Positions 34,588 through 43,336 of a DNA stretch of 64,000 bases are shown in pieces. The notes below the pieces were generated by a model, which was not told the DNA's origin, searched no databases, and saw nothing but the letters and a program-made list of their open reading frames with translations. The stretch comes from Burkholderia sp. D-99 (lineage in GTDB: Bacteria > Pseudomonadota > Gammaproteobacteria > Burkholderiales > Burkholderiaceae), in NCBI RefSeq assembly GCF_011605345.1, contig NZ_JAAOXM010000005.1, positions 372,001 through 436,000 on the forward strand, read 5' to 3'. Both the position numbers and the translations under genes were made by a program. Each line of letters opens with the position of its first letter. The stretch's first letter is position 1.

Positions 34588-36411
34588 CTAGCACTTTTGC
34601 AACTGGAACGAACCCGAGTCGATGCCCGAGATGACAAACCGATCGCCGGCGTTCGCATCCTGATCGAACAGGCCGCGTGCCAGCGGGTTGAGCAGATGCG
34701 CTTCGATCTGGTTTCGGATGCCGCGGCCGCCGTTGGAGAGATCGCCGAGGCATTTCGCTTGGAGCGCTATCTTGGAACCGGCGTCCAGGTCGACGACGAT
34801 GCCTTGGGAGGCGACGTCGTCGAGCACGGAACGGACCATCTGCTCGAAGATATCGGTTGCGACATCCTCGCGGATGAAGTCGAAGACGATGATGTTTTCG
34901 CCGATGCGGTTCAGGATTTCGGGCCGGTTCAGGACCAGCTTGAAATGCTGCTGGATTTCCCCGAGTACTTTCTTCTGGATTTCCGCAAAGTCGTTTCCTG
35001 GTTGGACATTCGGCACGCGCTGGCCCGATTCGTCCTGGCGATAAATGCCAAGGTTTGATGTGAAAACGATCAACGCTTCGGAAAAGTACACACGGTCGCC
35101 GCGCCCTGACGTCAGCACGCCGTCATCGAGGATTTGCAGAAACTTGTCGAGAATGCGCGGATGCGCTTTTTCGATTTCGTCGAAGAGCACCACGCTGAAC
35201 GGGCGTTCTCGAATCGCATTCGTCAATTCTCCGCCGACGTCGTAGCCAACGTAGCCGGGTGGAGCGCCGATGAGCCGCTGGTCGGCGTGTTCCGCGCTGA
35301 ATTCCGACATGTCGAAGCGAATGTAGGCACTCTCGTCACCGAACAGCAGGCTCGTGATCGTCTTCGCGAGTTCCGTTTTTCCGACGCCAGTCGGGCCGGC
35401 GAGGAATGCTACACCACGCGGCCGGTTTCCTTTTCGCTGAGAACCTACACCCGTCATGGCGCGCTTGACGAGGTCAAGCATGTGCGTGACTGCGTGCGCT
35501 TGCCCTTTAACACGCCGGCGAATGAAGGTGTCGGCGTGACGGATTTTGTCGCGGTCGATTTGCTGCCACGGATCCTCGGTGACACCCACTTTATAGCGCC
35601 GTACGGCGTCGGCAATTTTATCGAGGGGAACTTGCTCGACGCGGGCGAGCGTGGCGATCGCGTTCATGTCGGCGAGCAGCAATCCCTCGGAACCGTCGAC
35701 GAATGCGGATTCTGCCTCGGCAACACTCTCCGGTGTCGTGGTCTGGGCACCGGGTACGCCACGCAGCAATGCGCCGGCCAACGCCCGACGCGCGGCGCTG
35801 TCGGGTTTTGAAACGGGAATATGCCGTATGCGCGGATTGTCAATCAGCAACCAGTCTGGCAGATCGCCTTCCTTGTCGACAATCCAGATCACGGTATTGA
35901 AAAACGGACGTCGCAGTTCTCCTGCGGGGCGTGGCGCAGCCATATGAGCCAGCACCAGTGCGCGCGTGAACAGTGTGTGCTCGGCCGGGCTCAGCGTTTC
36001 GGTGCGAATCGCCAATCGAGAAGCAAAATCGACGACGAGGGCAAGCGGCGGGCCGGGCAACGTGACCTGGCGTTCAAGGCACGCAGTGAGCGCGTCGATG
36101 CCGCCCGGAGCCATGCCATCGACCGGTGTCAATCCAAGACGTCGTAGGGTTTCATCGGCTGGCTCTGTTGGTGGCACCCGGCTGTCGGGTACCGTGAAGC
36201 CTGAAATCGGGTTCCAGACGACCAACTGCGCATAGCCCGTCTCCCGGAGATTGTCGCCGAGCGTGCTCACCAGAGACTGCGCTGTCACAACTTCGGGGGC
36301 AACTTCACATGCCTGTAAATCGCGTACGTTTCCCGATAGCACGAACTGGCTTTTCAACGGAAGGAAACGAAGCAGATCCCGTAACCATCTTGGTTTGACG
36401 TAGGCAGGCAT
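34588..36411 (-). CDS. ClpB/ClpA-like AAA+ ATPase, first gene of candidate defence operon
   Basis: A 607-residue AAA+ protein with one canonical ATPase module like the second ring of ClpB: Walker A GPTGVGKTELAK near residue 340, pore-loop GYVGYDVGG near 390, Walker B VVLFDEIEKAH near 410, sensor-1 TSNLG near 450, Arg-finger LNRIGENIIVF, and a D2-small domain ending GGRGIRNQIEAHLLNPLA. The N-terminal 280 residues have an AAA-like pattern without Walker A (LVVDFASRL; VIWIVDKEGDLP), suggesting a degenerate first ring. It probably remodels or unfolds a partner. ATG 36411 has no clear ribosome site; the promoter should lie in the 150 AT-richer bases upstream. Confidence 0.88.
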   Translation of the reverse strand: MPAYVKPRWLRDLLRFLPLKSQFVLSGNVRDLQACEVAPEVVTAQSLVSTLGDNLRETGYAQLVVWNPISGFTVPDSRVPPTEPADETLRRLGLTPVDGMAPGGIDALTACLERQVTLPGPPLALVVDFASRLAIRTETLSPAEHTLFTRALVLAHMAAPRPAGELRRPFFNTVIWIVDKEGDLPDWLLIDNPRIRHIPVSKPDSAARRALAGALLRGVPGAQTTTPESVAEAESAFVDGSEGLLLADMNAIATLARVEQVPLDKIADAVRRYKVGVTEDPWQQIDRDKIRHADTFIRRRVKGQAHAVTHMLDLVKRAMTGVGSQRKGNRPRGVAFLAGPTGVGKTELAKTITSLLFGDESAYIRFDMSEFSAEHADQRLIGAPPGYVGYDVGGELTNAIRERPFSVVLFDEIEKAHPRILDKFLQILDDGVLTSGRGDRVYFSEALIVFTSNLGIYRQDESGQRVPNVQPGNDFAEIQKKVLGEIQQHFKLVLNRPEILNRIGENIIVFDFIREDVATDIFEQMVRSVLDDVASQGIVVDLDAGSKIALQAKCLGDLSNGGRGIRNQIEAHLLNPLARGLFDQDANAGDRFVISGIDSGSFQLQKC

Positions 36412-36558
36412 GTCGTGAAGGCTCGCAAAGAAAGCGAAAGCAAAACGTTATCATAGCCGCCCGGCCGATATATGCCGAATGAATAGGGGACCGGAAACGA
36501 GTCGATTTATTTCTACGCCCCGAGACATGATTATCGACGGTCACGCTTATTTTTCCGT

Positions 36559-36684
36559 TCAGCCCAATAAGTTCGCGACGACATCGACGATTTGCTGCAG
36601 CAACTCCCTGTCGTAAGGCAACTGCATTACCGCGCGCAGCGGCGACGGCCGTGGCTCGCCAAGCGCGAGTTCGGCGGGTTTCAG
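36559..36684 (-). pseudogene. 3'-end remnant of a DUF4132 gene
   Basis: The last 42 or so codons of a DUF4132 protein (PSPLRAVMQLPYDRELLQQ then IVDVVANLLG, stop) match the end of the intact gene at 40907-43084 (PSPLGAVPWLPYDEALLQR then IVDVVAGLLD). The reading frame is cut off at about 36684, where an unrelated plus-strand gene end begins. It has no start, no promoter context and is not functional. Confidence 0.8.
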
Positions 36685-36688
36685 AGTG

Positions 36689-36803
36689 TGCGCGCTGGTT
36701 CGATGCAACCGAGCAATATCCGCAGCAACTGCACGAGGTCGAACGCGGCGCATATATGCAGATGAAAGCGCAGGAGGTGCAGCGGCAGCAGGCGGCGCGA
36801 TGA
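36689..36803 (+). pseudogene. 3'-end remnant of a 24125-type gene; right direct repeat of island
   Basis: 115 bases encode RWFDATEQYPQQLHEVERG and the following tail up to the stop, 36 residues that differ from the end of the gene at 24125-25036 by two substitutions. The upstream part is missing; the fragment abuts the DUF4132 remnant. The mismatches are mostly synonymous, so the copy evolved for some time as a coding end before being cut off. Confidence 0.82.
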
Positions 36804-36833
36804 CGGTGTGGCCTCCGGTCGCGCCGCCGGGCG

Positions 36834-37985
36834 TCAGTTCGACGCGCCGCCGACGGTGCGGATGCTGTGCCACTGCCCCTGTTCGACGCGGAACAGCGTG
36901 TACGGCGGCTTGATCAGGTCGCCACGCTCGTCGAACGAGATCTTCCCGGTCACGCCGGTGACCGACACACCGGGCAGGCTCGCGACGATCTTGCCGCGAT
37001 CGAGCGAATCGGCTTTGCGTACCGCCGCGATCATCGCGAGTGCCGCATCGTAAGAGAACGGCGCATACAGCTCGACATCCTGGTTGAAGCGCGCCTTGTA
37101 GCGCTGCGCGAACGCCACGGCCGACGGCAGCTTGTCGAGCGCCGGCCCCGGTTCGAGATCCTGCGTGCCTTCGCCCGAGGTACCGGCAATCTTCAGGAAT
37201 GCGTTGCTTTTCAGTGCGCCCGCGCCGAACAGCTGCGCGCGGATGCCGAGCGAGCGCATCTGCTTCACGAGCATCGCGCCCTGTTCGTCGAGGCCGCCGA
37301 AGAACAGCAGGTCGACGTTGTTGCTCTTCATCGTTGTCAGGATCGCGCGGAAATCGACGGCCTTGTCGTTCGTGTATTCGCGCGACACGATGCTGCCGTG
37401 CGCGTCCTTCACGCCTTTCTCGAACGCGTCGGCGAGCCCCTGCCCGAATGCGGTGCGATCGTCGATGATGCCGATCCGCTTCGCTTTCAGCTGCTCGACC
37501 GCGAAGCGGCCGGCCACCACGCCGCCGACCCCGTCGTGCCCCATCGTGCGGAACACGTTCTTGAAGCCCTGCATCGTCAGTTGCGGATTGGTCGAGCCGG
37601 GCGTGATCATCGCGACGTTCGCCTGCTTGTAGACGGCCGACGCGGGAATGCTGCAGCCCGAGTTGTAGTGGCCGATCACGCCGACCACGCCGTCGTCGAC
37701 GAGCTTCTGCGCGACCTGGATCGCGATGCGCGGATCGGCCTGGTCGTCCTGCACGTCGAGCACGAAGCGCACGGGCTTGCCGCCCACGGTCGGATGTTTC
37801 GCGTTCTCTTCGTCGAGTGCGAGTTGCGCACCGTATTGCAGATCCTTGCCGACGCGCGCGACGGGCCCCGTCAGCGGGCCGGCGAAGCCGATCTTGACGG
37901 TTTCCGGATCCGCGGCCTGCGCGGATGCGGCGACCGTGCCGATCGAGCAGACGGCCAGCCAGACCAGCCAGTTACGACGATTCAT
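36834..37985 (-). CDS. Branched-chain amino acid-type ABC substrate-binding protein
   Basis: Periplasmic binding protein of 383 residues for an ABC importer (LivJ/LivK class). Signal peptide MNRRNWLVWLAVCSIGTVAASAQA, then ADPETVKIGFAGPLTGPVARVGKD, the family opening; GVIGHYNSGCSIPAS and MITPGSTNPQL are further conserved segments. ATG 37985 follows AAGGAGAGG. No permease or ATPase gene is next to it. The neighbour transcribed ahead of it (38 bases) is a DadA-like amino-acid oxidase and a MocR regulator is divergent, so an amino acid or imino acid ligand is likely. Confidence 0.9.
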   Translation of the reverse strand: MNRRNWLVWLAVCSIGTVAASAQAADPETVKIGFAGPLTGPVARVGKDLQYGAQLALDEENAKHPTVGGKPVRFVLDVQDDQADPRIAIQVAQKLVDDGVVGVIGHYNSGCSIPASAVYKQANVAMITPGSTNPQLTMQGFKNVFRTMGHDGVGGVVAGRFAVEQLKAKRIGIIDDRTAFGQGLADAFEKGVKDAHGSIVSREYTNDKAVDFRAILTTMKSNNVDLLFFGGLDEQGAMLVKQMRSLGIRAQLFGAGALKSNAFLKIAGTSGEGTQDLEPGPALDKLPSAVAFAQRYKARFNQDVELYAPFSYDAALAMIAAVRKADSLDRGKIVASLPGVSVTGVTGKISFDERGDLIKPPYTLFRVEQGQWHSIRTVGGASN

Positions 37986-38023
37986 GATGCCTCTCCTTGC
38001 AGTGGTGAAAGTCGCGGCGCGCG

Positions 38024-39253
38024 TCAGAATCGCGCGGCCCGGTACGGCGTGAGGTCCAGCGGCGGTGCGCGCCGGGCGACGAGGTCGGCGACGATTTGCC
38101 CGGTGATGCCGGCGAGCGTCACGCCGAGATGCTGATGGCCGAACGCATGGATCACGCGCGCGCTCTTCCGCGCGCGGCCGATGACGGGCACGCCATCCGG
38201 CAGCGTCGGCCGGAAGCCGAGCCAACTGCGCGTCGGGGTGCCGAGCGACGGCACGGCTTCGCGGGCGGAACGCGTGAGCAGCGCGACGAGCGACGGATTC
38301 ATCGGCGCGTCGAAGCCGCCGAGTTCGACGGTGCCGGCCGCGCGCAGCCCTTCGTCGAGCGGCGTCATGTAGAAGCCGCGCTCGGCCCAGCCGACCGGCC
38401 GCGTGACGATCGGCTCGTGCGCGCCGAACTGCACGTGATAGCCGCGCTCGGTATCGAGCGGCACCGTGTCGCCGCATGCGGCCGCGAATTCGCGCGAGCG
38501 GGCGCCCGCGGCGATGACGACGTGATCGAACGCGCGCACGGTGCCGCCCGCATGCACGTTCACGCTGTCGCCGGCGGGCTCGATCCGCTCGACGCGCGCG
38601 CGTTCGAGCGTGGCGCCGTCGCCGGCGAGGTGCGCGAACAGTGCGCCGAGAAAGCCGCATGGATCGGAGAAGTGCCAGCTGCCGACGAACAGCACGCCGC
38701 GCGTGAAGATCGGTGCGAGGGCGGGCTCGAGCCGGCGAATCGCGCTCGCGTCGAGCGTCTCGAACGGCACGCCGAGCCGGCGCCGCAGCGCGAGCGACGG
38801 CTGCGCGGCGTCGAACGACGCTTGCTGCGCATACAGGTACAGGCATTCGCGCGGCCGCACGAACGCCGCGAGCCGCGACGGGGCAAGCAGCGGCGCATAG
38901 CCGTCGGCGGCGCGCGACAGCAGCGCGGCCAGCGCAGTCGCGCTGCGTACGTGGCGAGCGGGCGTCGATGCGAGCAGGAACCGCGCGAGCCACGGCGCGC
39001 CGTGCATCAGGTAAGGCCAGCGGATGCGCAGCGGGCTGTCGGCGGCGAACAGGAAGTGTGGCAGGTTGCGGAACACCGAAGGGCCGTTCACCGGCACGCA
39101 GCCGTACGGCGCGAACGTCGCGGCATTGCCGAACGACGCGCCCTGGCCGACGCCGGCCGGATCGAACAGCGTCACGCGATGCCCGTCGCGCTGCAGCCAT
39201 GCCGTCGCGCCGAGCCCGATGAAGCCTGCACCCACGATGGCGACATTCGCCAT
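38024..39253 (-). CDS. DadA-like FAD-dependent D-amino-acid oxidoreductase
   Basis: A 409-residue flavoenzyme that likely oxidises a D-amino acid or imino acid and passes electrons to the quinone pool. The N-terminal dinucleotide fold VAIVGAGFIGLGATAWLQ starts at residue 4; VVIAAGARSREFAA and a C-terminal GHQHLGVTLAGITGQIVADL flavin-binding segment follow. ATG 39253 sits behind GGAGGGG. It is probably co-transcribed with the binding-protein gene downstream and controlled by the divergent MocR gene, which forms an amino-acid uptake and oxidation unit. Confidence 0.85.
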   Translation of the reverse strand: MANVAIVGAGFIGLGATAWLQRDGHRVTLFDPAGVGQGASFGNAATFAPYGCVPVNGPSVFRNLPHFLFAADSPLRIRWPYLMHGAPWLARFLLASTPARHVRSATALAALLSRAADGYAPLLAPSRLAAFVRPRECLYLYAQQASFDAAQPSLALRRRLGVPFETLDASAIRRLEPALAPIFTRGVLFVGSWHFSDPCGFLGALFAHLAGDGATLERARVERIEPAGDSVNVHAGGTVRAFDHVVIAAGARSREFAAACGDTVPLDTERGYHVQFGAHEPIVTRPVGWAERGFYMTPLDEGLRAAGTVELGGFDAPMNPSLVALLTRSAREAVPSLGTPTRSWLGFRPTLPDGVPVIGRARKSARVIHAFGHQHLGVTLAGITGQIVADLVARRAPPLDLTPYRAARF

Positions 39254-39278
39254 GACGCGCCCCTCCGGTCCACATGAT

Positions 39279-39345
39279 TCACACAAAGTTGCGATCAAGA
39301 ATCACACAGTAATTTTTTGTGTGCAATCAAAATGAGATTGTGTGG
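39279..39345. promoter_or_regulatory. Repeated CACACA/TGTGTG elements between oxidase and MocR genes
   Basis: TCACACAAA (39279-39287), ATCACACA (39301-39308), TTGTGTGC (39317-39324) and ATTGTGTGG (39337-39345) form inverted and direct repeats in an AT-rich region. They fit the multi-repeat operators of MocR/GntR regulators. A further TTTTGTGTGG lies inside the start of the MocR frame near 39463. Confidence 0.5.
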
Positions 39346-39414
39346 CGCTAGTGTTTACCCGATTCCAACTGACTGATTCAACAGACTTTTTGACTGACGT
39401 TTGACGGGGAGGGG

Positions 39415-40896
39415 ATGTCGGATACAATCGCTGAGCAGGTCAAAATGGCAGACAAACGCTTTTTGTGTGGTCACAGGCGACAAATGGCATCAGACAAACT
39501 TTCCGGCGAGCGCGACAGCAGCCTGCCGACGCAGGCGAAGCGGCCGACTTATGTCGAGGTATCGAGCTCGATCGAGGAGGAAATCCGCAACGGCACGTAC
39601 CCGCCGGGCAGCCGCCTGCCGCCGCAGCGCCAGCTCGCGACCGAGCTCGGCATCAACGTGTCGACCGTGTCCCGTGCGTACAAGGAATTGCAGCTGCGCG
39701 GCCTCGTGATCGGCAGCAAACGCCGCGGCTCGCTCGTCACCGGTGGCGCGATGCCGAGCATCGCGCCGGCCCGCGCGTCGCTCGCGGCGGGCAACGGCGT
39801 GATCGACCTGACCGTGAACCGACCGGCGACCGGCGAGTTTCTCGCGAGCCTCGCGCAGACGTTCGGCACGCTGCCGAACGATCCGCGTTTCGCCGCACTG
39901 CAGGAGTACCAGCCGCCGCAGGGCCCCGACTGGGCGCGCGCGGCCGGCGCGCAGTGGCTCGCCGCGCCGGGCTTCACGCCGTCGCGCGACCAGGTGGTCG
40001 TCACGAGCGGCGCGCAGCACGGGCTGTACGCGGTGCTGAACAGCCTGATCGGCACCGACGGCGTGATCGTGGCCGACCGCCTCACGTACTACGGGCTCAA
40101 GGCGCTTGCGCCGGTGTTCCAGTTCGAGATCGTCAGCGCGCCGGCCGACGACGACGGCCTGCTGCCCGACGAGATCGAGCGGATCTGCCAGCGCATGCCG
40201 GTCAAGGCGATCTTCGTCGTGCCGAACCTGCAGAACCCGACCGTGACGACGATGAGCCTCGCGCGCCGGATGGCGCTCGTCGACATCGCGCGGCGTCACC
40301 ACGTGACCATCATCGAGGACGACGTGTACGGCCCGCTCGTGCGCGACCGGCTGCCGGCGATCGCGGGGCTGTGCCCCGAGCTGACGTTTCATATCGGCGC
40401 GACGTCGAAGATCCTCGCGCCGGGGCTGCGCCTCGGCTACCTGAGCTGCCCGCGCGACAGCGTTGCACTGTGCGCGGAGGCGGTACGCACGACCGCGTGG
40501 ATGCCGGCCCCCACGTCCATGCTGATCGCGACCGTGTGGATCGAGGACGGCACCGCCGAGCGGATCATGGGCGCGCAACTTGCGGAGATCCGTGCGCGCG
40601 TCGATCTCGCGCGGGAGCTGCTGCCGGCCGGGCAGCTGAAATCCGACCCGGCGTGCATGTTCGTGTGGCTGCGCCTGCCGCCGCCGTGGCGGGCCGACGA
40701 CTTCGCCGCGAACGCGAAGGCGCGCGGCGTGATCGTGATGCCGTCGTCGACGTTCGCGGTCGATCGCGCGGAGATCGAGCACGGCGTGCGCATCAATCTC
40801 GCGTGCCCGGCCACGCGCGACGAGCTCGTCAACGGGCTGCGGATTCTCGCCGGCACGCTGAAGGACCGGCCGCGCGCGCTGTTCGGTTCGATCTGA
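39415..40896 (+). CDS. MocR-family regulator (GntR HTH plus aminotransferase domain)
   Basis: A PLP-binding transcription regulator of 493 residues (shorter if ATG 39445 or 39484 is used; 39415 has GGGGAGGGG just before it). The winged HTH is at residues about 45-110 (YVEVSSSIEEEIRNGTYPPG; LATELGINVSTVSRAYKEL). The aminotransferase fold I domain follows, with the PLP Lys in GATSKILAPGLRLGY and FVVPNLQNPTVT. It lies divergent from the oxidase and binding-protein genes and probably regulates them in response to an amino compound. Confidence 0.88.
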   Translation: MSDTIAEQVKMADKRFLCGHRRQMASDKLSGERDSSLPTQAKRPTYVEVSSSIEEEIRNGTYPPGSRLPPQRQLATELGINVSTVSRAYKELQLRGLVIGSKRRGSLVTGGAMPSIAPARASLAAGNGVIDLTVNRPATGEFLASLAQTFGTLPNDPRFAALQEYQPPQGPDWARAAGAQWLAAPGFTPSRDQVVVTSGAQHGLYAVLNSLIGTDGVIVADRLTYYGLKALAPVFQFEIVSAPADDDGLLPDEIERICQRMPVKAIFVVPNLQNPTVTTMSLARRMALVDIARRHHVTIIEDDVYGPLVRDRLPAIAGLCPELTFHIGATSKILAPGLRLGYLSCPRDSVALCAEAVRTTAWMPAPTSMLIATVWIEDGTAERIMGAQLAEIRARVDLARELLPAGQLKSDPACMFVWLRLPPPWRADDFAANAKARGVIVMPSSTFAVDRAEIEHGVRINLACPATRDELVNGLRILAGTLKDRPRALFGSI

Positions 40897-40906
40897 CGGT
40901 GGCTGC

Positions 40907-43084
40907 TCAGTCGAGCAACCCCGCGACGACGTCGACGATCCGCTGCAGCAGCGCTTCGTCGTAAGGCAGCCACGGCACCGCGCCCAACGGCGATGGCGGC
41001 GGCTCGATCGCGGTATCGACGGGTTCGCCGTCGCGCATCACGCGCCCGGTCGCGCAATGCACCGACCACGCGCCGACGCGCACATGCCGCTCGCCGATCG
41101 TCATCTTCCCTTGCGTCACCGGCCCGGCGAACACGAGCGACAGCACGTGCCGGCGATGCTGCGCCATCGTACCCAGCGGCAGATCCGACAACCGGTTCAG
41201 GCGCTGCCAGCGTTGCGTTTCGCGTTCGCGCTGGCGCACCGGGTCGGCCGTGAGCGCGGCGGTGGCGGCGCGTGTCGCGTCGTCGTCGAGCGCGAACGCG
41301 GCGACGCTGACGAGCAGATCGACCGCGCGCGCCACTTCCGAGAACACCACTCGATCGATCTCGCCGATCGGCAGTGGTACCCAGCGCCGCTCGTGCCGGC
41401 GTTCGAAATGCAGCCGGCGCGACGTGCCGTGGCTTTCCGAGCCCGGATAGAGCCGCGCATCGACGAAGAAGGTTGCGCGCACGTCGCCGAACTCGCGGAC
41501 GAGCCCGTCGTCGTAAGCGCGGATCGACCAGCCTTCGCGACGTGCGACTCCGACCAGCTGCCGGCTCGACAGCACGTGGCCTTCGAACATCGCGGAATCG
41601 CTGGCCGACGCGTCGCCGTCGGCCGGCACGTAGTATTCGCGGAACGCCTGCCTGACCGGCTGCCGCAGCGTGCGGCCAACGATCGCGCGTTGCCACGCGA
41701 GCCGCTCGTCCGCATCGGCCAGCAGCGGGTGCCATAGCCGGATGTCGCTGTCGCCGGCGATGTCGATCGCGTGCCCGGCCGCGTCGCGCAGCACGACCTT
41801 GCCCTTCGCGATGTCGGGCATGAACGACTGCGTCGATCCATCGTGGCCGCGCGCGTGCCAGATCGTGCGCGCGGCGAACGCGGCGCCGGCCGGCGCATCG
41901 ACGAGGCGCTCGCGCCATTCGGCATGGCCGAGCGTCATCGACTGCCAGAAGCCCGCTTCCATGCAGGTGGCGAGCATCGCGAGCTGCTTCTTGTCGGGTT
42001 TCGCGTCGAGCGTCATGCGCAGCGCGGTGTGCGGCCGCTCGCCGAGCGCGCGTTCGGCCGGCTTCAGGTTGCGCGCGAGCTTTTTCTGCACGCCGGCATG
42101 ACGCACGGTGGCGAGCGCATCGCGCAGCGCGCGCACGCTCTCGGGTGTCGGGATCGTCTCGACCGCGTGGCCGAGCGCGATGGCGAGCGACTGTGACGGT
42201 GCGGTCTTCGCGGCCGTCGGCGCGACGCACACGCCGGTCAGCAGTGGCCCGATCAGCGGGCGCAGCCATGCTTCGTCGCGATAGGCGGCCACGCGGGCGG
42301 CGCGCGCGACGACCTGTGCGTCGTCGGTCGTGAACGCACGATCGGCCTCGTAGGGAACGGCGCCCGCATGGAGTGCCGCGATCTGCCGCGCGGCCTCGGT
42401 CAGCGCATCGCGCGCGAAGGCGACGTACGCGGCGTCTTCCGCGAGCGTGACGGCCGGATCGCTCAAGTTGAGCCACAGCCGCCTCGACGTGAAGTAGCCG
42501 TTGTTCGTCGCGGCCAGCGTGAGCAGTGCGGCCAGCCCGAGTTCGGGCAGCACGTCGAGTTCGCGCACGCGATACGGCGAATCCGCCAGCGCGTGCGCAT
42601 ACTCGTCGCGTCGGGCGGAGAAGTCACGGCGGCCGGCGAACCGGTCGAGCGTATACACGCCATATGTGCTGGACGCCGAGCGCACGCCGCCTTCCTCCGG
42701 TTCGCCCGCGATGCGTGCGAGCTCCGCCTGCAGCGCGGGCGACGGCAGCGCGTCGAGGCAGGGCAAATCCTCCAGCGCGCGTTTCCAGTCGCCGGCCGGG
42801 ATGTCGCGGAACAGTTCGAGTGCGGCATCGGCGTCGACGAGCGGCACGAGTCCGAGCGCATCGATCTGCCGGTGCAGCCAGTGCGCGAATTTGGCGCGCG
42901 GATCATCGAATGCCTGGTCGCGCACCAGGATCTCGTGCTCGACACGGCGCAGGGCCGGCCAGACTGCACCGAGCGTGTGTGCGTCGAGTGTCGACAGGTC
43001 GATCGGCGTGCCGGCGAAGCGCGGATGGTCGGCGCTGCCGGTCAGCCGCGCGACGAGCTGGTCGACGAGGGCGCGATCAGTCAT
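40907..43084 (-). CDS. DUF4132 domain protein
   Basis: A 725-residue protein with the C-terminal DUF4132 region (FYVDARLYPG-type strand seen here as FFVDARLYPGSESHG; LSDLPLGTMAQHRRHVLSL; ILSD-like end). Function of DUF4132 is not established; the older name MolR is not supported by a mechanism. The N-terminal half is a helical repeat-like region. Strong AAGGAGG ribosome site before ATG 43084. It is convergent with the MocR gene (10 bases between stops). An upstream 37-codon frame overlaps its start by 8 bases. A paralogous 3' fragment lies at 36559-36684. Confidence 0.8.
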   Translation of the reverse strand: MTDRALVDQLVARLTGSADHPRFAGTPIDLSTLDAHTLGAVWPALRRVEHEILVRDQAFDDPRAKFAHWLHRQIDALGLVPLVDADAALELFRDIPAGDWKRALEDLPCLDALPSPALQAELARIAGEPEEGGVRSASSTYGVYTLDRFAGRRDFSARRDEYAHALADSPYRVRELDVLPELGLAALLTLAATNNGYFTSRRLWLNLSDPAVTLAEDAAYVAFARDALTEAARQIAALHAGAVPYEADRAFTTDDAQVVARAARVAAYRDEAWLRPLIGPLLTGVCVAPTAAKTAPSQSLAIALGHAVETIPTPESVRALRDALATVRHAGVQKKLARNLKPAERALGERPHTALRMTLDAKPDKKQLAMLATCMEAGFWQSMTLGHAEWRERLVDAPAGAAFAARTIWHARGHDGSTQSFMPDIAKGKVVLRDAAGHAIDIAGDSDIRLWHPLLADADERLAWQRAIVGRTLRQPVRQAFREYYVPADGDASASDSAMFEGHVLSSRQLVGVARREGWSIRAYDDGLVREFGDVRATFFVDARLYPGSESHGTSRRLHFERRHERRWVPLPIGEIDRVVFSEVARAVDLLVSVAAFALDDDATRAATAALTADPVRQRERETQRWQRLNRLSDLPLGTMAQHRRHVLSLVFAGPVTQGKMTIGERHVRVGAWSVHCATGRVMRDGEPVDTAIEPPPSPLGAVPWLPYDEALLQRIVDVVAGLLD

Positions 43085-43190
43085 CCGCGGCCTCCTTGCC
43101 GGCTGCGTTGTTCCGGCGCCATTTCTGTACGTTCCGGGCGGCGCGGATCACGCCGCCGAGGTCGGATGCGTGTTCGATCGTGTACTGCAT
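43077..43190 (-). CDS. Small ORF, HipB/XRE-like N-terminal fragment
   Basis: A 37-codon frame, MQYTIEHASDLGGVIRAARN onward, whose first 20 residues look like the start of XRE-type HipB antitoxin regulators (the x-LGxVIRAARK opening before the HTH), but the HTH itself is absent. CGGAG precedes its ATG and its stop overlaps the DUF4132 start by 8 bases, so it may act as a translational lead-in. It may be a deletion remnant of a longer regulator or a chance frame. Confidence 0.35.
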   Translation of the reverse strand: MQYTIEHASDLGGVIRAARNVQKWRRNNAAGKEAADD

Positions 43191-43336
43191 GGTCTGACTC
43201 CGGTAATGAAAACCGAGCGGACGCACAGTATTGCACCCTAATTCATGCAACCGGGCGAAAGGCCGCGCGGCGGGCGTTCCGGGCCGATCCGGCCACGCCG
43301 CGCAAGATTTCCGGCCGCCCAGCCATTTCATAAGAC

